Below are positions 48,936-58,972 of a stretch of 64,000 bases of DNA, in pieces. The notes beneath the pieces are model-generated. The model did not search any database and was not told the origin of the DNA. It saw only the letters and a list, made by a program, of their open reading frames with translations. Source of the stretch: Kineococcus gynurae (lineage in GTDB: Bacteria; Actinomycetota; Actinomycetes; Actinomycetales; Kineococcaceae); the NCBI RefSeq assembly GCF_050871315.1, contig NZ_JBJLRE010000009.1; one strand, written 5' to 3'. The position numbers and the translations under genes are program-made. Within the stretch, counting starts at the first letter, position 1. The number at the start of each line of letters is the position of its first letter.

Positions 48936-50428
48936 CGGGCCACCGTAGAAGACCCCGGCCCCGGTGCCTCGCCCGCGGGGGTCGGGGCGTCCTGACGTCG
49001 GCGGGCGTCCACGAGGGCCAGGACGAGCGCGAGGACCACGCAGCCGACCGAGACCCGCAGCCCGGCCGAGAGCGCCTCGCCGTACACGGCCGCCCCGCGC
49101 CCGCCCCCGACGCCCGCGAAGAAGACGCTGGTCACGGCGGCGACCCCGACGGCCGTCCCGATGCGCTGCCCGGTCTGCAGGACCCCGCCCGCGACCCCGG
49201 CCACCCGACGCGGCACCTCGGCCAGCGCCAGGGTCTGGTTCGGCGAGATGGTCAGACCGCTGCCCGCCCCCGCCACGGCGAGGACCGCGCCGAGCAGGAC
49301 CGCCGGCAGCCAGGTGGGGGCGTCGGCGGGGACGGTCGCGGCGACGACGTCGGCCCCCACGAGACCGACGAGGGTGAGCACCAGCCCGACGACGACGATC
49401 CGGCGGCCCCGGGTGGAGACCCGCCGGCCCCCGATCTGGGCCGTGACCGCCGAGGCCAGCGCGAAGGGGGTGAGCACGAGACCGGCCTGCAACGGGGGCA
49501 GCCCGAGCCCGGTCTGCACGTAGAGCGTCGTGACCAGGAAGATGCCGGTGAAGCCGGCGAAGTAGGCGATCCCGACCGCCGCGCCCAGGCTGAACGAGGC
49601 CGTCCGCACGAGGTCGCCGGAGACCACCGGCTCGCGGCCGCGACGGGCGTCGTGGCGTTCCCAGAGCACGAAAGCGGCCATGAGCAGCGCCGCCACGGGC
49701 AGCAGCGCCCACCGCCAGGCGGGGGCCCCGCCCCCGGACCCCTCGGTCAGGACGAAGGGCAGCATCGCCACGGTCACCGCGGCGGCCAGCAGCAGCAGCC
49801 CGACGACGTCGAGGTGGACCCGCCCGGACGCGCTGCGGTGCCGCGGGCCGGCCGGCTGGGCGGCACCCGTGGGACCGGTCCCGGCGGCCGCCTCGCGCGG
49901 ACCGGCCGCGGTCGGACGCGGGAGCCAGCGCCAGGCGAGCGGGAACAGCACGAGCCCGATGGGGACGTTCACGAGGAAGACCCCGCGCCAGCCGTGCTCC
50001 TCGCCGAAGACGAGCAGGATGAGTCCGCCGAGCAGCGGCCCGACCGCGGTCGAGATTCCGACGGTCGTCCCGAACGCCCCGAAGGCCCGGGCCCGTTCGG
50101 CCCCGCTGAACAGCTGCTGCAGCAGGCCGAGCACCTGGGGGTTGAGGATGCCGGCCGCCGCCCCCTGGATCAGCCGGACGACGGCGAGCGCCGTGCCCGA
50201 CTCGACGAGGCCGGCGACCGCGCTGGTGACGGTGAAGGCGACCAGGCCGACGAGGAACAAGGTGCGTCGGGAGAACACGTCGCCGAGACGGCCCGAAGGC
50301 ACCAGGAACAGGCCGAAGGCCAGGGCGTAGCCGGCCACGATCCATTGCAGCTCACCGGCGGAGGCGCCCAGCGAGCGCTGCATGCTGGGCAGGGCGACGT
50401 TCACGATGGACACGTCGAGCAGGGTCAT
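48932..50428 (-). CDS. MFS transporter, DHA2 (EmrB/QacA-like) drug efflux family; start uncertain
   Basis: A 14-segment drug:proton antiporter-type protein. TM1 contains the DHA2 motif LLDVSIVNVALPSMQ, loop 2-3 has GRLGDVFSRRTLF (motif A), and TM5 has GPLLGGLI (motif C). The ATG at 50428 falls inside TM1: in-frame codons directly upstream read NAADDPQRWRALGVCLAAGF, the normal start of this family, with no ATG, GTG or TTG available before the pyrD stop. The only initiator-like codon is CTG at 50491, overlapping that stop (CTGA). True initiation at CTG, giving 519 residues, is therefore likely. Substrate unknown. Confidence 0.88.
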   Translation of the reverse strand: MTLLDVSIVNVALPSMQRSLGASAGELQWIVAGYALAFGLFLVPSGRLGDVFSRRTLFLVGLVAFTVTSAVAGLVESGTALAVVRLIQGAAAGILNPQVLGLLQQLFSGAERARAFGAFGTTVGISTAVGPLLGGLILLVFGEEHGWRGVFLVNVPIGLVLFPLAWRWLPRPTAAGPREAAAGTGPTGAAQPAGPRHRSASGRVHLDVVGLLLLAAAVTVAMLPFVLTEGSGGGAPAWRWALLPVAALLMAAFVLWERHDARRGREPVVSGDLVRTASFSLGAAVGIAYFAGFTGIFLVTTLYVQTGLGLPPLQAGLVLTPFALASAVTAQIGGRRVSTRGRRIVVVGLVLTLVGLVGADVVAATVPADAPTWLPAVLLGAVLAVAGAGSGLTISPNQTLALAEVPRRVAGVAGGVLQTGQRIGTAVGVAAVTSVFFAGVGGGRGAAVYGEALSAGLRVSVGCVVLALVLALVDARRRQDAPTPAGEAPGPGSSTVAR

Positions 50429-50487
50429 GAACCCGGCGGCCAGGCAGACCCCGAGGGCCCGCCAGCGCTGCGGGTCGTCGGCGGCGT

Positions 50488-51567
50488 TCAGGCCGGGTCC
50501 GTCTCGCGGCGGCTGCGCTGGGCGGCGACGCCTTCCAGGACCCGCCGCGGCCAGGCCGGGCCCTCGTAGATGAAGGCGGTGTAGGCCTGGACCAGGGACG
50601 CGCCCGCGTCGAGCCGTTCCTGCACGTCGGCGGCCGTCTCGACCCCGCCGGCGCTGATCAGCACCAGGCGCGAGCCGACCCGCTCGGCCAGGCGGCGCAG
50701 CACCGCGAGCGAGCGGGCCTTGAGCGGGGCCCCGGACAACCCCCCGCCGCCGGCGGCGTCGACCTCGGCCGAGGAGCTGCGCAGGCCCTCGCGCGAGATG
50801 GTCGTGTTGGTGGCGACGATGCCGTCCAGCCCCTCCTCGAGGGCGAGGTCGGCGACCGCGTCCACGTCGGCGTCGCCGAGGTCGGGGGCGATCTTGACCA
50901 GCAGCGGGACCCGGCGCGGCGAGCTCTCGTCGGCGGCCTCCCGCACCGCGCGCAGGACGGGGCGCAGCTTCTCCACGGCCTGCAGGTCGCGCAGCCCGGG
51001 GGTGTTCGGGGAGGAGACGTTGATGACCAGGTAGTCGGCGTAGGGGGCCAGCAACCGCGCCGAGGTGGCGTAGTCGGCCGCGGCGTCCGCCTCGGCGACC
51101 ACCTTGCTCTTGCCGATGTTGACGCCGATGGGGACCAGGTTCGGCGGGGGGGCCGCGCGCAGCTGCCGCAACCGCCCGGCGACCTCCTCGGCCCCGCGGT
51201 TGTTGAAGCCCATGCGGTTGACGACCGCCCGGTCGGCGGTGAGCCGCTGCAACCGCGGCCGGGGGTTGCCCGGCTGCGGGAGGGCCGTCACCGTCCCGAT
51301 CTCGACGAAGGTGAACCCGAGGTTGCCCAGGGCCTCCACCCCGGTCCCGTTCTTGTCGAAGCCGGCGGCGAGTCCGAGGGGTCCGGCCAGGTCCATCCCC
51401 AGCACGCGGGTGCGCAACCGGTCGTCCTGCGGTATGAAGACGCGCCGGATCGCGGAGTTGGCCAGGGGGACCCGCGCCGAGGCCTTGATGGCCGAGAACG
51501 CCCAGGTGTGCGCCGTCTCCGCGTCGATGCGCGTGAACACGTGTCGGTACAGCGAGCGGTACAGCAC
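50488..51567 (-). CDS. pyrD: dihydroorotate dehydrogenase (quinone), class 2
   Basis: Oxidises dihydroorotate to orotate in pyrimidine synthesis, passing electrons to menaquinone. The 359-residue protein has the class 2 N-terminal membrane-associating helix (VLYRSLYRHVF), GLAAGFDKNG, VVNRMGFNN, IGVNIGKSK, VINVSSPNTPGLRDLQ (catalytic Ser region), LVKIAPDL, ATNTT and ISAGGVETAAD with phosphate binding. The GTG at 51567 is preferred because GAGGAAG lies six bases upstream; earlier starts add Arg/Ser-rich residues. Upstream of the MFS gene, with which it may be cotranscribed. Confidence 0.96.
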   Translation of the reverse strand: MLYRSLYRHVFTRIDAETAHTWAFSAIKASARVPLANSAIRRVFIPQDDRLRTRVLGMDLAGPLGLAAGFDKNGTGVEALGNLGFTFVEIGTVTALPQPGNPRPRLQRLTADRAVVNRMGFNNRGAEEVAGRLRQLRAAPPPNLVPIGVNIGKSKVVAEADAAADYATSARLLAPYADYLVINVSSPNTPGLRDLQAVEKLRPVLRAVREAADESSPRRVPLLVKIAPDLGDADVDAVADLALEEGLDGIVATNTTISREGLRSSSAEVDAAGGGGLSGAPLKARSLAVLRRLAERVGSRLVLISAGGVETAADVQERLDAGASLVQAYTAFIYEGPAWPRRVLEGVAAQRSRRETDPA

Positions 51568-51673
51568 AGGCGACTTCCTCACCCCCGGGGATCGTGACGA
51601 TCGGAGGCTAGCTTGCAGGTCGGGGCGGGTGCGCGCGCGGGGAGGGCGGGCCACCCCGCTCCCCCCTTCCCTC

Positions 51674-51705
51674 CCGTGATCAAGGAATCCATTCCTTGAT
51701 CACGG
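51674..51705. repeat. dispersed element, locus 3 (complete inverted repeat)
   Basis: Two perfect 15-base arms, CCGTGATCAAGGAAT and its complement, are separated by CC. It lies in the 157-base gap upstream of pyrD and 20 bases past the stop of the leftward Gfo/Idh gene. The AT-rich arm core differs from the GC-rich hairpins used as terminators elsewhere in the window. Confidence 0.85.
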
Positions 51706-51724
51706 AGGGGTGGGGGATGCGGGG

Positions 51725-52798
51725 TCAGGCGAGGCGGACGGTCGTCCCCTCGGCGGCGGCCCGGCGGGCGGCGTCCAGGACGCGCATCGAGGCGATCGCC
51801 TCGCCCGGCTCGACCGGGAGCGGCCCTCGGCCGCGCACCGCCCGCGCGACGGCGGCGTAGAACCGGGGCCAGGCCCCGGCCTCGCTCGGGACGGGCAGCG
51901 CCGGGCCCGACCCGACCGCGACCCGCGCGAAGTGGTGCGGGGGTTCGACGCCCCAGGCCGCGCCGTCGGCGCGGGGGGTGCGACCCGCGAGCAGGGCCGC
52001 CTCCTGGGAGTCCATCGGCGCGTCCAGCACGAAGCTCCCCCGGGTCCCGGTGACCCGGAAGCGAGGCGCCGGCTGGGCCTGCTTCCAGGATCCGGAGAGC
52101 TCGGAGCGGACCCCGTTCACGTGGGTCAGCTGCAGGCGGACGTCGTCCTCGGGCGCGTCGGGACCCGCGGCCCGCGACCGGGTCTGCGCGGCGACGGTGG
52201 CGACCGGCCCGAACAGGTGCAGCGCCTGGTCGACCAGGTGCGAGCCGAAGTCCCGCAGCAGCCCGGCCCCGGCCGCGGGCGGCTCGGAGTCCGCCCAGCG
52301 TTCGAAGGCCGACTCGAAGCGGACGACCTCGCCCAGCGTCCCCTCCTGGAGCACCCGGCGCAGGGTCAGCAGGTCGGAGTCGAAGCGACGGTTCTGGTAG
52401 ACGCTCAGCAGGACGTCGCGCTCGGCGGCGAGCGCGACGGTGGCCTCGGCGGCGGCCGCGTCGAGCGCGAACGGCTTGTCGCAGACGGTGGCGAGACCGA
52501 GGCGCAGCGCCCGGTCGGTCAGCTCGGTGTGGGTCGCGGCCGGGGTGGAGATCGCGACCGCCTCGACGCCGAGGTCGGCCAGCTCCTCCAGCTCGGCGAC
52601 GGTGCGCACGCCGTGCTCGGCGCGGGCCAGCGCGGCCCGCTCAGGGTTGCCGGTCACGACCGCCACGAGGTCGCAGCCGTCCGCCCCGCTGATGATCGGG
52701 GCGTGGAAGAACCGCCCGCCCCCGCCGTAGCCGACGAGGGCGAAACGGACCGGTGGGAAGGGTTCGGCGAGGTCGGTGGGCACGGCGTCGTGGGTCAC
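51725..52798 (-). CDS. Gfo/Idh/MocA family oxidoreductase
   Basis: A 357-residue NAD(P)-dependent sugar/inositol dehydrogenase-like enzyme. The Rossmann loop is VRFALVGYGGGGRFFHAPII; VCDKPFALD carries the family's catalytic Lys (EKP equivalent, here DKP); the C-terminal alpha/beta domain has RDFGSHLVDQALHLFGP, with the usual GxHxxD-type His/Asp. Substrate unknown. GTG/ATG start at 52798. It stands alone between the DUF779 gene and the dispersed inverted repeat. Confidence 0.93.
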   Translation of the reverse strand: MTHDAVPTDLAEPFPPVRFALVGYGGGGRFFHAPIISGADGCDLVAVVTGNPERAALARAEHGVRTVAELEELADLGVEAVAISTPAATHTELTDRALRLGLATVCDKPFALDAAAAEATVALAAERDVLLSVYQNRRFDSDLLTLRRVLQEGTLGEVVRFESAFERWADSEPPAAGAGLLRDFGSHLVDQALHLFGPVATVAAQTRSRAAGPDAPEDDVRLQLTHVNGVRSELSGSWKQAQPAPRFRVTGTRGSFVLDAPMDSQEAALLAGRTPRADGAAWGVEPPHHFARVAVGSGPALPVPSEAGAWPRFYAAVARAVRGRGPLPVEPGEAIASMRVLDAARRAAAEGTTVRLA

Positions 52799-52835
52799 GC
52801 GGCGACCCTAGGGCACGCCTGCGCGGTCCCCGGCG

Positions 52836-53276
52836 TCAGATCTCGCAGGACGCGGGTGGGGCCTCCTCGCCCAGCCGACCGTCGGAGAGGATCAGCCGGG
52901 AGCGGATGAGGAAGCGCACCCCGTCGGGGGCCTCGAGGGAGAACCCCGCCCCGCGTCCGGGCACGAGATCGATGGTCAGGTGGGTGTGCGACCACAGGCG
53001 GAACTGCTCCTTCGACATCCACACCGGGACGCGGAAGACCTCGGTGGAACCGTCCTCGGTCGAACCCTCCTCGACGGCGACCTCGAGGTCGCCGAGGAAC
53101 TCGTCGGCGTCGGAGGTCAGGAAGTCCCCGGCCGCGAAGCACATCGGCGAGGACCCGTCGCAGCACCCGCCGGACTGGTGGAACATGAGTTCGCCGTGCC
53201 GCGCCCGGAGGCGGCGCAGCTGCTGCGCCGCCTCCGGGGTCACCGCGACCCGCTGGACGTCGGCCGGGGAGGTCAC
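52836..53276 (-). CDS. DUF779 family protein
   Basis: A 146-residue protein with Cys-rich FHQSGGCCDGSSPMCFAAGDF and WMSKEQFRLWSHTHLTIDLVPGRG, the DUF779 hallmarks; the conserved Cys and His residues suggest a metal site. Such genes commonly sit beside NAD-dependent aldehyde dehydrogenases, as here. The GTG start (53276) overlaps the alcohol dehydrogenase stop (GTGA), so it is the last gene of the alcohol-oxidation unit. Function unproven; a maturation or aldehyde-handling accessory role is possible. Confidence 0.92.
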   Translation of the reverse strand: MTSPADVQRVAVTPEAAQQLRRLRARHGELMFHQSGGCCDGSSPMCFAAGDFLTSDADEFLGDLEVAVEEGSTEDGSTEVFRVPVWMSKEQFRLWSHTHLTIDLVPGRGAGFSLEAPDGVRFLIRSRLILSDGRLGEEAPPASCEI

Positions 53277-54376
53277 GAGTTGTTCCCGCTCACGTCCAGC
53301 ACGATACGCCCGTCCACCTTCCCGTGGTGGAGCCGCTCGAAGACGTCGTTGACCGCGTCCAGGGGTTCGACGGCCACGGTCGGGTGGATCTTCCCCTGGG
53401 CGTAGAAGGCCAGGGACTCGGCCAGATCCTCGCGCGTGCCGACGATCGAACCGCGGATGGTCAGCCCCTTCAGCACGATGTCGAAGATGGGTGCCGGGAA
53501 GTCCCCGGGCGGCAGTCCGTTGAACACGATGGTGGCCCCGCGCCGGGCGACGCCGAGGGCCTGCCCGAACGCCGCCGGGTGGACCGCGGTGACCAGGACC
53601 CCGTGGGTGCCGCCGACCTGGCGCCGGATCTCCGCGGCGGGGTCGACCTCCCGCGCGTTCACGGTGACCTCGGCCCCGTGCCGGCGGGCCAGGTCGAGTT
53701 TCGCGTCGTCGACGTCGACCGCGGCGACGTGCATCCCCATCGCCACCGCGTACTGCACGGCGACGTGGCCCAGCCCGCCGATCCCGGAGATGGTCACCCA
53801 CTGCCCCGGGCGCACCTCGGTCTGCTTGAGCGCCTTGTAGACGGTCACCCCGGCGCAGAGCACCGGGGCGACGGCCACCGGGTCGGCCCCGTCGGGGATC
53901 CGGGCGGCGAACCGGGTGTCCACCAGCATGTACTCGGCGAAACTCCCGTTCACCGAGTACCCACCGTTGGTCTGCTGCTCGCACAGCGTCTCCCAGCCGG
54001 TGTTGCAGTAGCTGCAGTGCCCGCAGGCCGACCAGAGCCAGGCGTTGCCCACCCGGTCGCCGACCCGCAGGTCCTCGACGCCGTCGCCGAGCGCGACCAC
54101 CTGCCCGAACCCCTCGTGCCCGGGAACGAACGGCGGGGACGGTTTCACCGGCCAGTCCCCCTGGGCGGCGTGCAGGTCGGTGTGGCAGACGCCGGTCGTC
54201 TCCACCCGGACGAGGGCCTGGCCCCGGCCCGGCTCGGGCACGGGCAGCTCCAGCAGTTCCAGCGGCCGGCCGAACGCGGTGACCACGGCGGCCCGCATGG
54301 TGCTCGGCACCGGGGTGGAGGTCGACGCCGCGGGGGTGGTCGCGACGGCGGGGTCGAGGGTAATCTGGGCGTTCAC
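53273..54376 (-). CDS. zinc-dependent alcohol dehydrogenase (AdhP type)
   Basis: A 367-residue medium-chain dehydrogenase that oxidises primary alcohols with NAD. Catalytic zinc ligands are in GVCHTDLHAAQGDW and GHEGFG; the structural zinc loop is CGHCSYCNTGWETLC. The coenzyme loop is SGIGGLGHVAVQYA, and DVDDAKLDLARRHGAEV carries the Asp that selects NAD. A ~28-residue Thr/Pro/Ala leader precedes the domain. GTG at 54376 with AGGAGA upstream. Coupled to DUF779; the upstream aldehyde dehydrogenase gene is separated by a hairpin. Confidence 0.95.
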   Translation of the reverse strand: MNAQITLDPAVATTPAASTSTPVPSTMRAAVVTAFGRPLELLELPVPEPGRGQALVRVETTGVCHTDLHAAQGDWPVKPSPPFVPGHEGFGQVVALGDGVEDLRVGDRVGNAWLWSACGHCSYCNTGWETLCEQQTNGGYSVNGSFAEYMLVDTRFAARIPDGADPVAVAPVLCAGVTVYKALKQTEVRPGQWVTISGIGGLGHVAVQYAVAMGMHVAAVDVDDAKLDLARRHGAEVTVNAREVDPAAEIRRQVGGTHGVLVTAVHPAAFGQALGVARRGATIVFNGLPPGDFPAPIFDIVLKGLTIRGSIVGTREDLAESLAFYAQGKIHPTVAVEPLDAVNDVFERLHHGKVDGRIVLDVSGNNS

Positions 54377-54462
54377 GGGATTCTCCTTGTCTCGGCGTCG
54401 GCCTCGCCGCCGGCGCCGGTCGGGGTTTGCTCGTGCGGAACGGTTCGGTGCAGATCGGACCC

Positions 54463-54494
54463 TCGGGCCGGGGAGTTGCCGCTCCCCGGCCCGA
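54463..54494 (-). terminator. hairpin between aldehyde and alcohol dehydrogenase genes
   Basis: A perfect 13-bp stem (TCGGGCCGGGGAG) with a 6-base loop, 61 bases past the aldehyde dehydrogenase stop. It may terminate or attenuate transcription into the alcohol dehydrogenase gene. Confidence 0.7.
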
Positions 54495-54555
54495 CGCGTG
54501 CGCGGGCACCGCCGTCCGGCCCGGGCGGACCCGGGGCCGGACGGGGTGCGACCGG

Positions 54556-56079
<1,524 letters not shown>

Positions 56080-56182
56080 GGAACAACCTCCACTTCGAGG
56101 GGCGGCCCGGCACCGTCACCGGACCCGTGCCAGCAACGCTAGGTCGGCCCCCGTTGCGGCCCCGTTGCGCGAGCCGGCCCCG

Positions 56183-57475
56183 TCAGCCCACCCGCAACCG
56201 CGCCGCACGGGCCAGGGCCTCGCCCCGGGCCGGGTCCCCCGGGGCGAGCCGGCGCAGCAGCTCCCGGGCCACCACCGGGTCCTCCCGCCCCTCGGGCGTA
56301 CGGGCCCAGCGCAGCAGCGCGTCGTCGTCCTCGCCCTCGAGCACCGCCGTGCGCACGCTCATCAGCAGGTCCTCGCGCAGCTCCCGCACGGCCGGGGCCT
56401 CCGAGGCCGGGAGCACCGGTCCGCCCCAGGCCGCGACGGCGTCCCCGATCCGACCGGAGCGCACCGCGTCCCGGACGTCGAGCGCGTCGCAGCGCAGGCG
56501 TCCGGTGACGCGGTAGGGCGAGGGTGTGAGGCCCACCTGGCCCCCGGTCCGCTCGCCCAGCACCGCCCGCAGCCGGTGGATCTCCGCGCGCACCGAGACC
56601 GGCGCGAGGTCGCGCTCGTCGAGGTCGGCCGCGAGCTGCGCCGCGCTGGCCCCCGGCGCCGTGCCGCCGGCCGTCTCCGCCGCCAGCAGCAGGAGGAGGA
56701 TCTCGCTGTGGCGCAGCGCGATCTGCCGTTCCAGACCGTCGAAGAGCAGGGTCGGGTCGCCCGGGCCCAGCACCCGCAGCATGGGCGCGGGCGGCGCGAG
56801 CCCCTCGCCCTGCCAGACCCGGCGACGGAGGTCGACGACGCGCAGCTCGGCCTCGACCGCGCTGACCGCGGCCCGGACCAGCTGCAGCGCCCGGTCGCGC
56901 CCGAGCTCGTCCCCCCCGGTCAGGTCCAGGACCCCGAGGACGTGCCCGGTCGAGGGGTCGCGCACGGGTGCCGCCGAGCACGACCAGCCGGCCACCGCGG
57001 TCGCGTAGTGCTCCGCGGAGCGGACCCGGACCGGGCGGCGCAGCTCCAGGGCCGTCCCCGGGGCGTTGGTGCCCGCGACGTCCTCGCTCCAGCGGGCGCC
57101 CTCCACGAAGCTCATGCGCTCCGCGGCCCGGCGCAGGCCGGGGTCGCCCTCGACCCAGAGCAACGTGCCGTCGGCGTCGCTGACCGCCATGAGGACGGGG
57201 ACGCCGAGAGGTTCCTCGAGCAGGAGCCGGCGGGCCGTCGGCAGCACCGGCGACAACCGGTGCGCGTCGCGGCGCTCGCGCAGACCGGCCGCGGTGAGCC
57301 CCACCGGGGCCACGATGCGGTCCGGGTCCAGCCCGGTCCCCCGACTGCGCCACCAGGACGTGGACACCAGTTCCCGGGCGCCGGGCAGCGGTTGCCCGGT
57401 CTCGCCACGGGAGAAGTGCTGCAGCCAGTCCTCGCGTGCCGCGAGCAGCTGCGTGCGGACCGCCTCGGTTCCCAT
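56183..57475 (-). CDS. GAF-domain transcriptional regulator (AcoR-like, without AAA+ domain)
   Basis: A 430-residue regulator. The N-terminal ~280 residues resemble the sensor part of acetoin/alcohol regulators: ELVSTSWWRSRGTGLDPDRI, VGLTAAGLRERR, a GAF domain with GTNAPGTALELRRPV and CSAAPVRDPSTGHVLGVLDL. The usual sigma-54-interacting AAA+ module is absent. The C-terminal third carries a winged-helix-like region (LRHSEILLLLLAAE, VSVRAEIHRLRAVLG, YRVTGRLRCDALDV), as in the actinobacterial branch. It probably activates the adjacent aldehyde/alcohol dehydrogenase genes. ATG at 57475 is preferred. It diverges from cobT. Confidence 0.88.
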   Translation of the reverse strand: MGTEAVRTQLLAAREDWLQHFSRGETGQPLPGARELVSTSWWRSRGTGLDPDRIVAPVGLTAAGLRERRDAHRLSPVLPTARRLLLEEPLGVPVLMAVSDADGTLLWVEGDPGLRRAAERMSFVEGARWSEDVAGTNAPGTALELRRPVRVRSAEHYATAVAGWSCSAAPVRDPSTGHVLGVLDLTGGDELGRDRALQLVRAAVSAVEAELRVVDLRRRVWQGEGLAPPAPMLRVLGPGDPTLLFDGLERQIALRHSEILLLLLAAETAGGTAPGASAAQLAADLDERDLAPVSVRAEIHRLRAVLGERTGGQVGLTPSPYRVTGRLRCDALDVRDAVRSGRIGDAVAAWGGPVLPASEAPAVRELREDLLMSVRTAVLEGEDDDALLRWARTPEGREDPVVARELLRRLAPGDPARGEALARAARLRVG

Positions 57476-57603
57476 CCGTCCCGCCCCCCGGACCCTCGTC
57501 GTCGGGCCCTCGTCGTCGTCGACGCGCTCGACGGTAGGCCGAGCACGGCGGGGGCGACAAGCCACCCACGGCCCCCGGCCCACCGGATGGGAGCATTCGG
57601 CGC

Positions 57604-58944
57604 ATGAGCGACGAGACGCCCCCCCAGGACGAGACGCCGGCCCCGCCGCGGCCCCTCACCCTGCGCGACCTGGCGTCCGGTCTGGCCGCTCCGACCAAGC
57701 GCCCCGTCACCACTCCCCGTCCTCTGCTGCCCCCCTCCCGTCTGGTGGAACTCGCCGAGTGGCTGCGGTCGGTGCAGGACGGGGCGGTCGCCGCCCCGGT
57801 ACGCCGGCCGCGTCTGGTCGTGCTCGCCGGTGACCACGGGGTCGCCGCCGCCGGGATCTCCACCCGGCCCGTCGGCTGGACGGGGTCGGCGATCCGCGAC
57901 CTGGTGGCCGGGCGCGGTCCGGTGGCCGCCCTGGCCGCCGAGGCCGGCGTCGAGGTCGCGGTCCACGCGCTGTCCCTGGACGAGGACGCCGACGACCTGC
58001 CCGAACCGGTCCGTCGGCACCGCTGCGGTCGCGGGAGCGGCGACGTCCGGCGGGGGGACGCCATGACCGCCGCCGAGGCCGAGGCGGCCGTCCGGGTGGG
58101 GGCGGGCATCGCCGACGACGAGATCGACGCCGGGGCCGACCTGCTGCTGCTGGGGCACCTCGGCACGGGGGGGACGACGGTCGCGGCCGGCCTGGTCGCC
58201 GCCTGCCTGCGCAAGGGGGCCGTCGACGTCGTCGGGCGCGGCAGCGGTGCCGGGATCGACGACGACACCTGGATGCGCAAGACGGCCGCCATCCGCGACG
58301 CCGTCCGCCGCAGCCGACCGTTCGCGACCCGTCCGGTCGTGCTGCTGCAGACCATCGGCAGTCCGGACCTGGCCGCCGCGGTCGGGCTGCTGGTGCGGGC
58401 CGCGACCCGGCGCACGCCCGTCCTCGTCGACGGCGTGATGGGCGTGGCGGCCGCGCTGGTCGCCTCCCGGGGGGTCCCCGGCGTCGAGAACTGGTGCCGG
58501 CTCGCGGCCCGGACCGCCGAGCCCGCGCTGGTCCTGGCTGCGGAGCGGTTGAAGCTGGAACCGTTGCTGGACCTGGGTGCCGGGCGCGGGGACGGGACCG
58601 GCACCCTGCTGGCCCTGCCGCTGCTCCGCGCGGCGCAGGTGCTCGCCGAGCTCGACCCGCAGCCGGAGCCCGACCCGCAGCTCGACCCGGAGCCCGACCC
58701 GCAGCCCGACCCGCAGCCCGACCCGCAGCCCGAGCCCACGCCCGCACCCCACCCGCAGCCCGAGCCCGCACCCGGACCCGAGCCCGGCGAACCCACCGGC
58801 ACCGGCTGGGTGCCCGAGCCGGACGCGACTCCCGAGGACGCGCACGACACCGGGGCCGCCACCGACGCCGGGACCTCCGCCGACGGGAGCGGGCACCGCG
58901 TCCGCTCCTCCGCCGCAGGTGAGAACCACTCCCCCCAGGGGTGA
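57604..58944 (+). CDS. cobT: nicotinate-nucleotide--dimethylbenzimidazole phosphoribosyltransferase-like (CobT)
   Basis: Makes alpha-ribazole phosphate for the lower ligand of cobalamin. Residues ~20-350 are the CobT fold: RLVVLAGDHGVAAAGIS, DLLLLGHLGTGGTTVAAGL (phosphate loop), VLVDGVMGVAAALVA and LEPLLDLGAGRGDGTGTLLALPLLRAA. The canonical GEGTGA motif with the catalytic Glu reads GDGTGT here (Asp at ~330), a conservative but unusual change. The last ~95 residues form a Pro/Glu/Asp low-complexity tail (DPQPDPQPDPQPEP) not found in the enzyme family. No other cobalamin gene is in the window. GTG/ATG at 57604. It precedes pepA, as in mycobacteria. Confidence 0.88.
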   Translation: MSDETPPQDETPAPPRPLTLRDLASGLAAPTKRPVTTPRPLLPPSRLVELAEWLRSVQDGAVAAPVRRPRLVVLAGDHGVAAAGISTRPVGWTGSAIRDLVAGRGPVAALAAEAGVEVAVHALSLDEDADDLPEPVRRHRCGRGSGDVRRGDAMTAAEAEAAVRVGAGIADDEIDAGADLLLLGHLGTGGTTVAAGLVAACLRKGAVDVVGRGSGAGIDDDTWMRKTAAIRDAVRRSRPFATRPVVLLQTIGSPDLAAAVGLLVRAATRRTPVLVDGVMGVAAALVASRGVPGVENWCRLAARTAEPALVLAAERLKLEPLLDLGAGRGDGTGTLLALPLLRAAQVLAELDPQPEPDPQLDPEPDPQPDPQPDPQPEPTPAPHPQPEPAPGPEPGEPTGTGWVPEPDATPEDAHDTGAATDAGTSADGSGHRVRSSAAGENHSPQG

Positions 58945-58972
58945 GACCGGCGGCTCTGGTTAGTGTGGAGCG

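Noticed and set aside
57476..57603. Possible cobalamin riboswitch before cobT
   Set aside because: Only 128 bases are available and no B12-box-like sequence is present.
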